Shown in pieces: positions 1 through 11,339 of a stretch of 64,000 bases of DNA. The number at the start of each line of letters is the position of its first letter. The first letter of the stretch is position 1. The DNA is from Diphasiastrum complanatum (Eukaryota > Streptophyta > Lycopodiopsida > Lycopodiales > Lycopodiaceae). The stretch covers positions 1,162,117-1,226,116 of the forward strand of contig CM055093.1 of assembly GCA_029204225.1 (NCBI GenBank), read 5' to 3'. Under the pieces are notes generated by a model. That model was not told the origin of the DNA. It saw only the letters and a list, made by a program, of their open reading frames with translations, and ran no database searches. The translations under genes and the position numbers were made by a program.

Positions 1-1
1 T

Positions 2-305
2 CACTACAACTACCAAAGAGGTGCTTTGGATCAAGAGGTTATTAATGGAGCTAAAGTGCATCAAGGAAGATGATCTACCAATGATCAAGTGTGATAACAT
101 CTCGGCCCAAGCTCTTGCCAATAATCCCATATTTCATGCAAGAAGCAAGCACATAGAAGTGGCACACTGTGAGAGAAAAGCTTATTGGAGGAGAAATCTA
201 TATGGAGCATGTCAACTCGTCCTCTTGTATTGCCGATCTACTCACCAAGCCTTTGAGCAAAAGTGCTTTCATCAAGCATAGATCTAATCTTGGAGTTATA
301 TCAAG
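2..305 (+). pseudogene. Copia RNase H domain, 3' end of pol (broken)
   Basis: This is the C-terminal RNase H part of a Ty1/Copia polyprotein. The first frame reads a CDN-x-SAQALANNP block and a FHARSKHIEVAH block, both standard in plant Copia RNase H. After about position 170 the match continues in another frame (REKLIGGEI, then ADLLTKPLSKSAFIKHRSNLGV), so a frameshift breaks the ORF. The body of the element lies to the left of the window. The polypurine tract and LTR follow directly. Confidence 0.85.
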
Positions 306-345
306 ATCAATGCTTAAATCTTCATAGATAATTTCTTAGGAGGAG

Positions 346-1092
346 TGTAAAGAATTGAAAAAGATTATCTATGTTAGATATAGGGGTCTTATGTTTTTTA
401 TATCATGCATCTAGGTGTAGGATGTTGATAGGAACAAATTTGGCATAGATGGCAAATTATGCATTTCCACTTGTAATGCCATTATTGAGCCAAAATAGAG
501 TAAGAGGCTAAACTCGTGCCATTTAGAGTGTAGACAAGTGTAATGCTTTTGTTTGATGAATTCTAAGTGGTCTAATAGGATTTAGAGGTGGAACCATGTG
601 AGGTCCAATAGGAATTTGAGGTTTGCTTGAAAATAGTCCAATAGAATTAAGAGGTGCATGGATCAATGGTTCATTAGGATTAAGAGGTGGCAAAGTGTGG
701 TCCAATCATAGTTAAGCATAGTGGTAGCTTGTGGATCTACTAGTATCATTGTACTCCTCATTTTGGATCTAATTAATTTGGAGATTGTGTGGATTTTGAA
801 TGTTATTGGATTTCTAGCTTTCTCTCTCTACCCGTGAGCTCATGATGATTTTCTCTCTCTACTCGAGGAGAGCAGCTTGTTTTTACTTAGAATAATTTTT
901 TAATACTTCCCACACGTGTGAGAGAGAGTTGGAAGTGATTGAATGCATGTAGTAGTGTGTTTTTGCCATAGAATCAAAGATAGATCTTGAATCTCAATCT
1001 AGTCTTGATCTTGGTGCATCTACACACTTAGGAGATCACAAGTACATGTTTTGGACACTCCACACGTGTGAAATCTACATTTCCTTTATACA
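346..1092 (+). repeat. 3' LTR of Copia element
   Basis: The polypurine stretch AGGAGGAG ends at 345 and is followed by TGTAAAG. The right end is set at CTTTATACA (1092) because sequence from 1093 onward (TCAACTCCAACA and beyond) matches the uninterrupted paralogous intron from 61367, which acts as an empty site. The ends form a short imperfect inverted repeat (TGTAAAG / CTTTATACA). Two CACACGTGTG palindromes with a G-box core lie at 911-920 and 1061-1070. Confidence 0.75.
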
Positions 1093-1727
1093 TCAACTCC
1101 AACATATTCCATACTTATTTAGTAGTCTTAGCATCTTGTACCTAAGTTATTGGTGTCTTTCTTAATATCAAATATATGGCTACAAAATCTTTTTCTTGTT
1201 GACTTGATATGCTCTTAAGGACTCCATATTTATGGTTCTCAACTGGCCTGATGTGTATTCCTAGTGGTAGTCACCACCACCCACAAGAATTTCTTTTCTA
1301 CAACCATATTCATCTATTACTTTGAATATCCATACATGATCCTTCTTAATTCTCTACAATTCAAGTTTAAGATGGTTTTTACAATCTCTTGACCATCCTT
1401 AAATTCTCTCCTCACTCACATCTTTCTAGGACTCTTGTCTAATCAATAATGAATATGATCCAATATAGCCATTGGTGACCCTAAATGAATAATATGGTCT
1501 TCATATAGGCTTAGATTGATAACAACAAAATATTGTTCCAAAAGCAAGAGCATATCAACTCATTATAACTCGAAAAAAGAGTCCAATCTCAAAAGCGTCA
1601 AGAAGGAAAAAAGTGCAATCCTGACATTACTAATCACATTCCCATTGAAATGTGAAGTAGTTACAAGTCTCCTCTCATTTTGGACTCGAAGATTTTGATT
1701 ATTAAGTTGATGCTTTGAATTCCATAG

Positions 1728-2382
1728 GTGGGCTTTTGTATGTGCGCGATGGAGCCAATACACATTATGTAGCAGGAGTTTCCTTCTTGTCAGTTGTCTA
1801 TGCAGATTATCTTCGAGCAGCCAAAAAAACACATACATGCAAAAGAACTTCCTTCTCACATTCAAAACTACTCCAATTTGTATCAAGTTAGGTGAAGTGT
1901 TTGTTACAATTTTCTTCAAAAAGACTAGAATCAATCAAGGAAACTAATCCAAAATCTCGCTATTTTAAGAAGAGAAGCATATGTATATCATGATGTTGTA
2001 GAGAGCACATCCACAACTAACACTTGAACAAATTGCAGGTGAATTACATACTTGGAAAAAATCCTAAAAAACGTCTTACATGGTTGGATATGGTAATAGA
2101 TATCCATTGCAGCCACATCACAGAGGTGTTTCCATTGTATCTATCCATGTGAACAAGTCACATGTAAAATATAAAGAAGGATTTAGTATGTGGTTTAGTC
2201 GAGACTCTCCCAATCCCAACATCCTCATTGGAGCCATTGTAGGTGGGCCTACAATAAATGACCAATTCACAGATGAACGAAATAAATCATCAGAGTTGGA
2301 GCCTACAACTTATATTAATGCTCCATTTTGTAGCGTCCTTGCAAGATTGATTGTAGAACATAAATCCCATTCTTGTCAATAA
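1728..2382 (+). pseudogene. GH9 endoglucanase pseudogene, last two exons
   Basis: The last two exons of a second GH9 gene are visible at 1728-1891 and 2039-2382, matching exons 7 and 8 of the intact gene at 62243-62865. The flanking intron and 3' sequence also align, about 1093-2875 with 61367-63300. Exon 7 ends in TAG directly before the splice donor where the intact gene has CAA. Exon 8 has a one-base deletion near 2060-2075, before the MVGYGNRYP block. The C-terminal region is otherwise preserved (PHHRG, then SELEPTTYINAP with the expected acidic residue) but reads 8 residues beyond the paralogue's stop. Upstream exons should lie left of the Copia insertion, outside the window. A decayed duplicate is the best reading. 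Confidence 0.9.
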
Positions 2383-2983
2383 GAGGAGTGAAGTACCATT
2401 TATTATGTATAGCACACTATAACAATATTGTTCCAAGATATTGTGTAGTTCTTTAAAAAATCACAAAGCATTGTTTAATCTAATTTTTTCCATTGTTGGT
2501 GGATAGAAGCATGAAAGCAATTTGATACAATTATGTTTCAATTTTGTCAAAATTTGAAATCAAATTGTAGAAGTGCAAGTTAGTATAACTATTTTGTGGA
2601 TAAAATGATCATGTACCATACTTTAGGATAGTCTTGATGTCTACAATTCAAGATTTTAGTTTTTTTACAAGTAGTGCAATATTCGATTTACACTAATTAA
2701 CATATAACATTTTCACCCTTTCTGTGGAAAACCACATAGCAATCAAGAACAAGAGATTGTATTTGACCTGAGCATGAATGGAAAAGTGTACAAATAAATA
2801 GAGGCAAGAATTACAGAAAGGAAAGAGAAGGTTTTTATAATGTCAACGATGATTAAAACATCTAAAGTGAAGATGGATATTTTCTAAAAGTGTTTATGTA
2901 GAAAAATAAGATTCAAACGAAGGTGACATCTAAGAAAAGACACTTGATTAGAAATTGATAAAACATATTGTAGAACTACCAAC

Positions 2984-3133
2984 CTGGAGTAAAAGGTGCT
3001 CATGCTTCTTTTGAGCATTACCCATCATGTCTATCTCCTGTAGAAAATAGTCAACTCCCTTCTCGTTCAGTACCACCAGCACTCTCTGAGTGTAGGGGGA
3101 TGGAGCAACTCCAATTACCTTGAATGTAGCCAT
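2984..3133 (-). pseudogene. Glutathione S-transferase first exon, orphan
   Basis: Fifty codons starting ATG at 3133 give a GST N-terminal thioredoxin-fold segment beginning MATFKVIG, with SPYTQRVL holding the likely catalytic Ser of phi-class enzymes, then EKGVDY and a KKHEHLLLQ end. The exon stops at CAG followed by a GT donor at 2983, the usual place for the first intron of phi GST genes. No second exon (a PFGQ-type block) is visible between here and position 1; that sequence belongs to the GH9 duplicate. A TATA-like CATATAGA lies near 3250-3257 on the minus strand. It is either a broken gene or one with a very long first intron. Confidence 0.7.
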
Positions 3134-3493
3134 TTGTTCTTACCCAGTCACTGAATCACACTTTATTGAACTAACTCAGATGTTGCAACCAACAAGAGCA
3201 AGTAGAGCAGCTGCCGATGGTACTTATTATTCTTCTTCTTTCTGTCGCTCTATATGTAGTAGATGATCATCGATCGCCCTCGCCAGAAATAGTTGAATGA
3301 TTCCAAGAAAGATGGGGATGACCAAATAGTCAAATCAGCCTTCACATAAACTTTTAATTCACCTTGATCACGTCGCAACCATTAATGCCATTTATGGTAT
3401 ACTAATTCAATATTTATGGCATATGAATAATAAAATAAAATACAACAATTTGAATTGGCACTTGAAATGCCATGGGTGGACCGTGGGAGCCAC

Positions 3494-3724
3494 TTAAAAG
3501 GAAGGGCAGTGGAGTCTTCCAAGACGTTGCTTAGATTTTTCATGTATGTATAAAAGGAAGGGCGGTGGAGTCTTCCAAGACGTTGCTTGCTTAGATATTT
3601 CATGTATGTATAAAAGGAAGGGCGGTGGAGTCTTCCAAGACGTCGCTTAGATTTTTCATGTATGTATAAAAGGAAGGGCGGTGGAGTCTTCCAAGACGTT
3701 GCTTTAATTTTTCATGCATGTATC
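3494..3724. repeat. 56-60 bp tandem repeat, four units
   Basis: Four head-to-tail copies start with AAAAGGAAGGGC at 3496, 3552, 3612 and 3668, spaced 56, 60 and 56 bp. Each holds GGAGTCTTCCAAGACGT, and units 2-4 are preceded by TATAAAAGG. The second unit carries an extra GCTT duplication that explains its 60-bp length. Units are nearly identical, so the array is recent. Confidence 0.95.
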
Positions 3725-5989
3725 GTAATTTAGATAAATTCTAAGGTTAAAATGTTTCAATTTCTTAAACCTAGAATATCTATGTTGCATAAATGGATTT
3801 CGATGGAATAGTAGTTTGTATCACTCAGATTGGAAATATTTGAAGGAGAAGTCATGTTTGTAATAGAGTGAATCCTTTAGTGGAAGTACTTATTACTCAC
3901 TTTTCTTGGATTTGGATATTTTCATATATCATTTTTCCAGTTAACTTTTATTGAAATTTATAATTTCTTTAAAAGGACGGGTGAAGTGGTGGATAAAATC
4001 TATTTGGGAATCAGTGGATTGCATAGTTTTTGGAAAAGAACCAATTGTGGTATAGAAATGAGATTTTTCTGGAAGTAATTTCGGATAGATTCAAAGTAAG
4101 ATGCCTAATTGGAATTTTTCGAATAAGAGAAATTCTCTAGGGATTGTGTGGACAATTTGGAACTAGAACAGGTTTGATATTTGGATCATTATCTATAAGT
4201 AGTACAATAAAAGGTCAAAGGTTACTAATTCCATTTTGATTGGAATAGAAGTTTGATCAGAATTTAAGTCTGAGAGTTCTATATTGGGTCAACCTAAATC
4301 TTAGTTTAAGTACTAGAATCAATGAGGGGTTGATTAGTAGGAGAAATTATGTAATTAGAGATAAGTGGGATTGGAAAACTGTTGAGAGTGAATGTTATTC
4401 GTCTCAGAGATTTTTCGGATATGTTATTTACTCATGAGAGATAGAAAATATTTTGTAGTTGAGCTACAAGGTCTCAGTGAGATATGTGAGTAACATATGT
4501 GGATTCTGGAGGAATCTACCAGGTAAGAATTTGTTTATGTATTGGGTCATAGTGAGATTATTCTTATATGTGCATGATTAATCTTGTATGAATCTACTGT
4601 GTAATCCTAGTTACTAAGGTTATTTGGTGCACTTAACCTAGTCGGCAAACATAAGCATATGATCAAGTATTGTTTTGACAAATACTTGCAGAGTTAACAA
4701 ATATCTGTGTGGAAGATTTATGAGTTAACTAATAAATGATTTGGATGTGGATCTAAATGTGGTGTTATACTAGTATAATTGAATTCTTCACCTAGACATT
4801 TGAGATTTTTGAATCATTGGCAATTAACTTGAGTAGTTGATTACTCCAGAGTGAAGTTAATTGGTAAAACGATCAGTGTGACGTGGATTCACCAGAAACT
4901 GATGGTTTTGATTTATATTGCTTGTAAGACGCATGATTAGAGAATCATTTGAGTTCATCAGTTAAAATTATGTGCAATGGATATACAATATTCTTGGGAT
5001 AGAGTATTCCTTAGCTAAGGAAGGGACTCAGCTCATTAGTGATTGTGTTTCAGAGAGCTCGATTGGATAATGAATCATAATGACTCCAAGAATAATAACT
5101 GAATTGATTTTCAGCAGGGCTTTGGGTATCTAGATTTGATTCTAGATTGTAATCTAAAGTTTTTGTAGTTGAAGATGATTGTCATTTGGTATGCTTTCTG
5201 TCTTTAATTACCAGTGGTTTATAGAACTTGAATTCATGTATTTCAGTTAAAGAATCATGATTTGAGAGTATTCCTAAAATCCAATATTTTCCTGTTGGAA
5301 AAATTTTTGGAATGATTCTTACTTGTGGAACATATACTCCAGTATCCTATAAATGATTGAGTATGATTTTGATTCTAGAAAATTATGATTGACGAATCAT
5401 ACAAATCTAAATATTTATGATTGACGAATCATAAATAGATACTTAGTTATTGTCAGAGGATTATAAGGAATGGTGATGATTCTTAAGTGTGATAATTAAT
5501 TCTTGATCTATTAATTGAGTAATAATTCAGATCAGTGTTTTGAATCTCTTTACTCCAATATCTTATTGAGAACATATGGATCTCAAAAATATTCTCACAA
5601 GATAAGTTATCTTATTTGTGGAGAATTAATTAGTCTAGTGGATGCTATTCTACTATAGTTTATGGTCTGCAGATGCTTGAGTACAGTTCTTCATCTGATT
5701 GGATCTCCAGTTATCATAGGAGACAGACAAGTCTATTAAGATGAATGAATGTTATTTTTTGCTATTTGGTGCTAGAAACAGAAGCATTTAACTCAAAAGA
5801 GTATTTGGGATACTCAGAGTTGAGTTTTAATCATTCTATATCTTAAAGATTCTCCTAGAGATTTTAATTGAATGAAAATTCAAATCTTAGAATTTGGATT
5901 CTAAGGATATTTGTACTTATAAGCTTATGAATTATCTGTCAAAGTTGTGAATAATTTCAGACTGTAATTATAAATATTTTATTATCTCT
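3725..5989. other. AT-rich region without a recognisable gene
   Basis: No open frame of useful length and no clear domain on either strand. Given the Ty3-type 3' end that follows on the + strand, this is probably a strongly decayed retrotransposon interior, but I could not align any reverse transcriptase or integrase motif in it. Confidence 0.4.
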
Positions 5990-6311
5990 TTACCTTTAAT
6001 ATCCCAAGTTAGGTTATTTCATCCAGTGTTTCATGTAAATGCTTTACATGAAAGTGATGTTACTAACTTGTGGTGAATATAACCTAGATGGGAAATTTAT
6101 CGCTTAGTGTACTTTTTCAAACCTGAGGTGTACTCCAGTACAGAGATTATTACTTGAAAAATAGGATTATCTCTGAGTACTTGTTTGATGTGAAAGTTAG
6201 ACTAAGGATAATGATTTTCTAGGTTGATATTTAAAGTTAAAAGAACTGTTCATGTTATTCTTTCCTGTTTAGAGAGCTTCTAAGGATAGAAGCAATTTAA
6301 GGAGGGAAGAA
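5990..6311 (+). pseudogene. Ty3/Gypsy pol C-terminal remnant and polypurine tract
   Basis: Around 6013-6057 the + strand reads FHPVFHVNALHES, close to the PVFHVS-x-LRK block near the end of plant Ty3 integrases. The segment ends with a purine tract, GGAGGGAAGAA, directly before TGTTATGTCC. That arrangement is typical of the pol end, polypurine tract and LTR start in this superfamily. Stop codons are frequent. Confidence 0.45.
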
Positions 6312-6796
6312 TGTTATGTCCATGACCAATAAGTAGGATTCAATATACTCCTAGTCTTGGATTCATGGTACTCCAGTGAATCAAGCTGTTAGTTATGCCA
6401 CGTCATGTTGGATGTGACCCGGAAGTAACTAATATCCTTGTGAGGCCCAGAACACACTAGATGGAGATTAGACAAGGTTTGGGACAGCCAAGGCATGTGT
6501 AGAATTATTAATAGCAATTCTAGGAATAGAGGATCTATGCATAGAGATTCTATTATGGATAAATCTATGTATAGGAGAGTTAGGGCCTTGCATGTCTATG
6601 TGCACAGGTGGCTCATGGCTCTATAAGAAGAGGCCAAACTTGCCCTACTCCTCATTGTGATCATTGATCCATTGCCAGGGTTTCACTCTATCTTCATGCT
6701 TGTTATTCCTTGGCTTGGGGGTGAAGCTTCTAGAGTTAATTGGTTGCTTCTACTGGGTTGGGTGGTTGCTCCATAGTGCGTTTTCCATTGTGTATT
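6312..6796 (+). repeat. Ty3 LTR remnant interrupted by a nested element
   Basis: It begins TGTTATGTCC directly after a polypurine tract and includes a CTCTATAAGAAG TATA-like stretch near 6619. At 6796 it is cut by the Ty3 element that duplicated GTATT (6792-6796 and 15857-15861). The remainder should resume at 15862, but its right end cannot be fixed. Confidence 0.45.
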
Positions 6797-7555
6797 TGTA
6801 GTGGGTTTCTTTCCTTGCCTAACCTGAATCCAAGATCTAGTCAATCTAGCGTCAAAGAGACGGAGTTAGTTGTCACGCGTAGGTTAGTTCCCATGAGAGT
6901 GATACTATAGTTCAGTTTTCAACATGAATGGAGGATCTACACTAACATCCATTAACACTAAGCATTAACACTACATCCATTAACCCTACTTCCATTAAAC
7001 CTAAATCCACAACAATGATAGAAACTTACTCTTCTCTCTCTCCTTTTCTCTCTTACAAAAAGCATAAGAAATAGCAATCCCAATAATGATCAAACCCCAC
7101 AATTAGCAAATACAAAGGAAACATGAGAAATGGAGGAAAAGAGAGGAAGAGCAAGGACATTCATCAATCCATTTCTAAAGAGAACCAATCTGCTTTTATT
7201 GAAATGAGAAAATGAACATCAGGAGAAACTCGAGTTGGTCCCTCTTTATAGTAGAAAGGAGGACCTTGGCCTCTGAATCCTATTGGTCCAGTCTTGCCTC
7301 TCTTTTTATTCAAATTTAAAAAAGTGTGGGAACCATCAAAATTGGAGGGAAACCCAACTTTATTCACTAACTTGACATTTAGGCCCTACGACATTAAAAG
7401 TCCCGCAAAAAGGCCTAAGTTCCTTTATTAACTTTTAACTAATCAATCAAATAACTATGTGATCATCGGGTTGGACTTACACACGCAGGGTGCCAAATCC
7501 CTCTCACTTATTAACTAGGGTTAGGGTTGCCTTGGGATTCGCAAACCCTCCAACA
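6797..7555 (-). repeat. 3' LTR of the Ty3 element
   Basis: 759 bp, nearly identical to 15098-15856. A TATA-like box on the minus strand (CTATAAAG) lies at 7244-7251. The outer edge abuts target duplication GTATT at 6792-6796. Confidence 0.95.
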
Positions 7556-7605
7556 GTATCCCCCACCAAAACTGGTGGCGGTCCCATGACACCTGCAATA
7601 TGCAG

Positions 7606-10435
7606 TTATTTGGGACTTTTATTGGCTTCGCGTCGAATCTTAATTAAATGATACTGCACCTTCTCCATAAAGTCGAGACAGGCAATATTGATATCCAAAT
7701 TGTGTGGCAGGAAACAATAGTGGGCTCCGACAATCCATTTGGAAGTTGTCCATGAGGTGAAGCGGAATTTCCAAGAGCCTCCCATCATAGCCGCATGAAA
7801 ATAGAGACAAGCAATCGGCAGCTGATCTTTGATTTGCTCTGAGGCCATCGGCTTATTTGGATCAAATGCTTGGGGAAGAAGGCAATCGTCCCATTTGGTT
7901 GCCACTGACGCCAACAGATCTAGATCTTTAGCAAACGTTGCCAATTGTCGCACCGTTGGATCTGGAGAGTGGACATACTCTCTCTGATATGCTTGTAAAG
8001 CACAGTGGAAGTCCACTAAAATGGTCCAGCTGTAAGGCTGATGGATGATTGGCCAATTCGGCATATGGATGGTGATTTTGTCCATAGCCAACCCCAAATC
8101 TTTCCATTTATTTCTTCGTGGCATTGGCACATAATAGGGATCTACCTGCAACTGGCAAGGGCTGGCGATGTGACTCCTAATGGATTCCGGAGTTTTCTCA
8201 AAAACCGTGATTCTCCATGCCGACTGCTCTCCCAGTGCAGGTATTTTGTCCAACTCTTTGTCGGCCTCGATCTCGGAGGTCTTAAATTTCAGAACCCATC
8301 CACCATGCGAGGACTCATACGGATGTTGCTTTAAGAAGGTCTGGATCTGGTCCTCGACGCTGATGGGCCTTCTGAATAGAGGTCTTGTCCTTGATGAGGA
8401 TGGACCCGCTTGTATTGCCAGTATGGTTGGCGGTTGATCTGCTATATCTGGAGCTCCCCCCTGGTCCATGCTCGAACCAATCCATGTATCCATTGGTACA
8501 GCTTCTTTGCGAAGGGGAGAATTGCGGCATGACTGGGACGGGGATTTGTGGTCCGGCTTCCAACACTTGAGCGGCTGTTTTCTCAAAGGTGGTGATGGTC
8601 TCTTTTGCCTTTGGCAACTCGGTTGAAGCTGCTTCTTTGAACCTATCAAAGCGGCCTTGGAATCCCTGAAGGGCCACTTTGTATGTCTCTACTTTTTTGA
8701 ATAAATACGCAATCTTCGTCGGTGTGACCGGATGATCGGATATTTGTGTTTTCATATAGACATCACGCTCAAGGGTGGTCACATCCAATTCACCTTGAAG
8801 CCGTGTGCCATCTTGTTCGGCCATCTGTAATTGCCCCTTCAGCAGCTGCACCTGTTGCTTGGCATCTTGCACTATCTTATCTACCTAATCCTATGCAGTT
8901 GTCAGGGCGTTTTGCAGGGAGCTGATGTAATTTTCCAAGTGATCTGCTTGTTGCTGGGCCAACTTCTTTTCGCTTTCAGCCTTATCTTCATGTTGTTTGG
9001 CTATCTTCAACTCTCGATCCAACTGGACAATTTTCTGGCTGATCAGAGTGTTTTCGGATTCTAGATCAGATATTCTCTGCTCCATTTATTTCTTCTTATC
9101 CAGCATAGACTGGATCACTTGCCCAAGGCTTGAAACCAACCCTAGAGCATCACCAGAATCGACGGTCGTGCTAGCGACAACAGCAGGAGGACCTGATGGT
9201 ACTGTCCTTGGTTGGCGTGGAATAGGTGCCACGGTCTCTTCTTTTTCAAAAATATCCTCCTCTTCAAACCCTTCAGGCACTATGGCATCAAACTGTTTTG
9301 GTGATTTTACAGTTGTGTCAGTCCAAAGTGTGGCTGGGCTACCTTGTGTGTGGGGTTGCTGGCTGGCATCTTCGACACCAATAGTAAATCATCGAACATA
9401 TCCATAAAGAACTGTGTGTTGGGTGAGGTGGCTTCGGTGTGTGGGGGTGAGGCGGCCTGGGTAGCTATGATGGGAATGGTAGGCCCAATGGTCATAGACT
9501 GTCCTTGTATGGGAGCAAAGGTGAGGGAAGCATCAGAGGCTAGGTTGATGGGAAGTTCAGTGTGAACCGCAGCAGGGGGTGGAAGAGCAGTTGACGAGGT
9601 ATGCCTAGTGCGACGTCGTCGCGGAAGGCGAGTCAGGAATTACGATCTCATTGCGTGGACGACGATGACTATAAGAGCTTGAGGCCTGATGGGATGATTC
9701 TGTCAGTGCTTCTTCGTAAACTGAAAACATAGAATCCAGGTGGAAGCCATGGATTCTGTTTTCTAAGTGAGAAGCGCCTAAGAGGGACAATAAAGAGCCA
9801 GCAGCAAACTGCTGCTTAGTATTGGCCTTAATAGCTCGCTTGAGCTCACCGAAAACAGTCTTGAACCAATTATATGGTTCAAGAGGGGCTTTGGCCAACT
9901 TAGTGTGGGATTCCACTATCCTGTGAAGGATTTGAGATGTGATGCGGTCTTTTTTGAGGTTGCTAACCATCAAGAAATTATTCAATAGCTGGGCAACTAC
10001 GTGGATGGAATGCTCAGTGATGGCTTTCAAAAGATAGCCATCATTGGTCCAGTGCAGGTCGTTGGTGAGGTCAATAAATGGCTTGATGACCTATTTGGCG
10101 TGCTTGTGATTGGGTGAGGCCTACGTACTAGATGATATTCCTATAGCTGCAAGTGTGGCCTCACTGACACGCACTTTGTGTGTGGCTCTCTAGAAAGTGA
10201 TATAGAATTTGGATTTCTCTTCCTTCCACGTACTGAAGACAAGAGTGATGAAATCCATATTGATGCGACTCGAAAAGGCTCTCTCATGAATACTCATTGT
10301 AATGAGCAGAGGCTCCGCAAGGGTCATCCACTGAGTGACCATGCCTGTGTTAGGAAGAATCATGATGTCCGTTGTAGATGGGACATCACGATGGATAGTA
10401 TAGTGCGGAGACTGGGAAGTATCGATAGAAGACAT
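7606..10435 (-). pseudogene. ORF3 of the Ty3 element, coiled-coil protein of unknown function
   Basis: After pol and before the 3' LTR lies about 2.8 kb of minus-strand coding sequence, roughly 940 codons, broken by a few stops and at least one frameshift. The ATG at 10435 begins MSSIDTSQSP. Next come a helical part (10030-9605), a linker rich in Pro, Ser and Thr (9500-9090), and a long heptad-like coiled coil from about 9085 to 8650 (MEQRISDLESENTLISQKIV, then QQADHLENYISSLQ and KQQVQLLKGQLQ). A Trp-rich C-terminal part (8420-7606) follows in a shifted frame. I see no transmembrane segment or signal peptide, so it does not resemble an envelope-like protein, and I recognise no enzyme motif. 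The N-terminus is repeated in a second copy at 18616, so it belongs to the family. Function unknown. Confidence 0.75.
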
Positions 10436-10568
10436 AATGATCAAAAAGGAATTATAAACGTGTGAAAGTGTATCAGAAGGAAATGCAGGAAATTTGGAAG
10501 GCTTTGGTCACAAGAAAAATTCGCAAGAGATTCGCTAGCACAAGTGAGGAATGAATCGAATTCAGCCA

Positions 10569-10576
10569 ACTTATAG
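10569..10576 (-). promoter_or_regulatory. Putative internal TATA box before ORF3
   Basis: On the minus strand CACCTATAAGTTGGC lies about 135 bases before the ORF3 ATG. The related + strand copy has CACTTATAAAAAGGC at a similar distance (about 140 bases), with similar flanks (GGACC and CAAATTCAC before it, AATTCGATT after). Conserved context suggests a promoter for ORF3; there is no transcript evidence. Confidence 0.4.
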
Positions 10577-10679
10577 GTGAATTTGGTGGGTCCATTACAC
10601 TGAATAGTGGTTTGGCTGATCAGTTTTGAACAAAAATTTGCAGGCATGTGCAATACTATAAAAATAGGCTATAAAAATC

Positions 10680-11025
10680 TTGATGAAGGTTTCTAGGGAT
10701 CTGAACCTATCAGGCGAACATTTTCCAGGGCTGGCGAAGGATGAACCTTTGCCCAGGAGGGTCCTTTCCCCAGGTACTGTCATAAATGCATTTTTTCACA
10801 ATCTAAACCTATGGACAACCTAATTTTGACATTTTAAGATCATCTAGCAGGTCGGCGAAGGTTCATAATGAGGTTATAATGCTCGACGAAGGTTCCCAAA
10901 ATGGCATATCACTGAACATTCGCATGTCTCAAAAATTGGATTTTCTCTTGTCAGGAACCTTCGCCCATCTCAATTTAGATAAATCAAGGGTGAATGTACA
11001 GTCTGAGAGCTCAGCGAAGGTTTCT
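10680..11025. repeat. Cluster of CGAAGGTT motifs in the pol-ORF3 spacer
   Basis: The core GCGAAGGTT or its complement recurs near 10733, 10746, 10855, 10887, 10957 and 11014, with a looser form at 10684. Both orientations occur. The sequence between motifs is not repeated, so this is not an ordinary tandem array. No coding frame explains it. Confidence 0.75.
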
Positions 11026-11339
11026 GATACTGTATTGGCCAAATCTATCCAAATCAATGATTTTCTAAGTCGTTGTCCATCAAAAATACTGTACTTCCTT
11101 TTTCTTATGCTGATGACTTCTTGACTTTTGCTCATCAGTCTTTCCTTATTTTTTGTTTTTCTTTTTGTTTGTTTTTTTTTTTCAACTGTCTTTTTCCAAA
11201 AAACTCGGCAAATTAAATACTGAAAACAAAAAATTAAAAAACAAATAAAATTAAAAAATATATTGAGGTCAGGTTTGCTGAACTGGCGGAGCAGGCTGCC
11301 AAAACTTGCGTAATCAGCTGTCATTTACCAGAGTATCAA

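Noticed and set aside
7606-10435. ORF3 as an envelope protein like that proposed for Athila
   Set aside because: I found no signal peptide or transmembrane segment in any of its frames; the dominant feature is a coiled coil.
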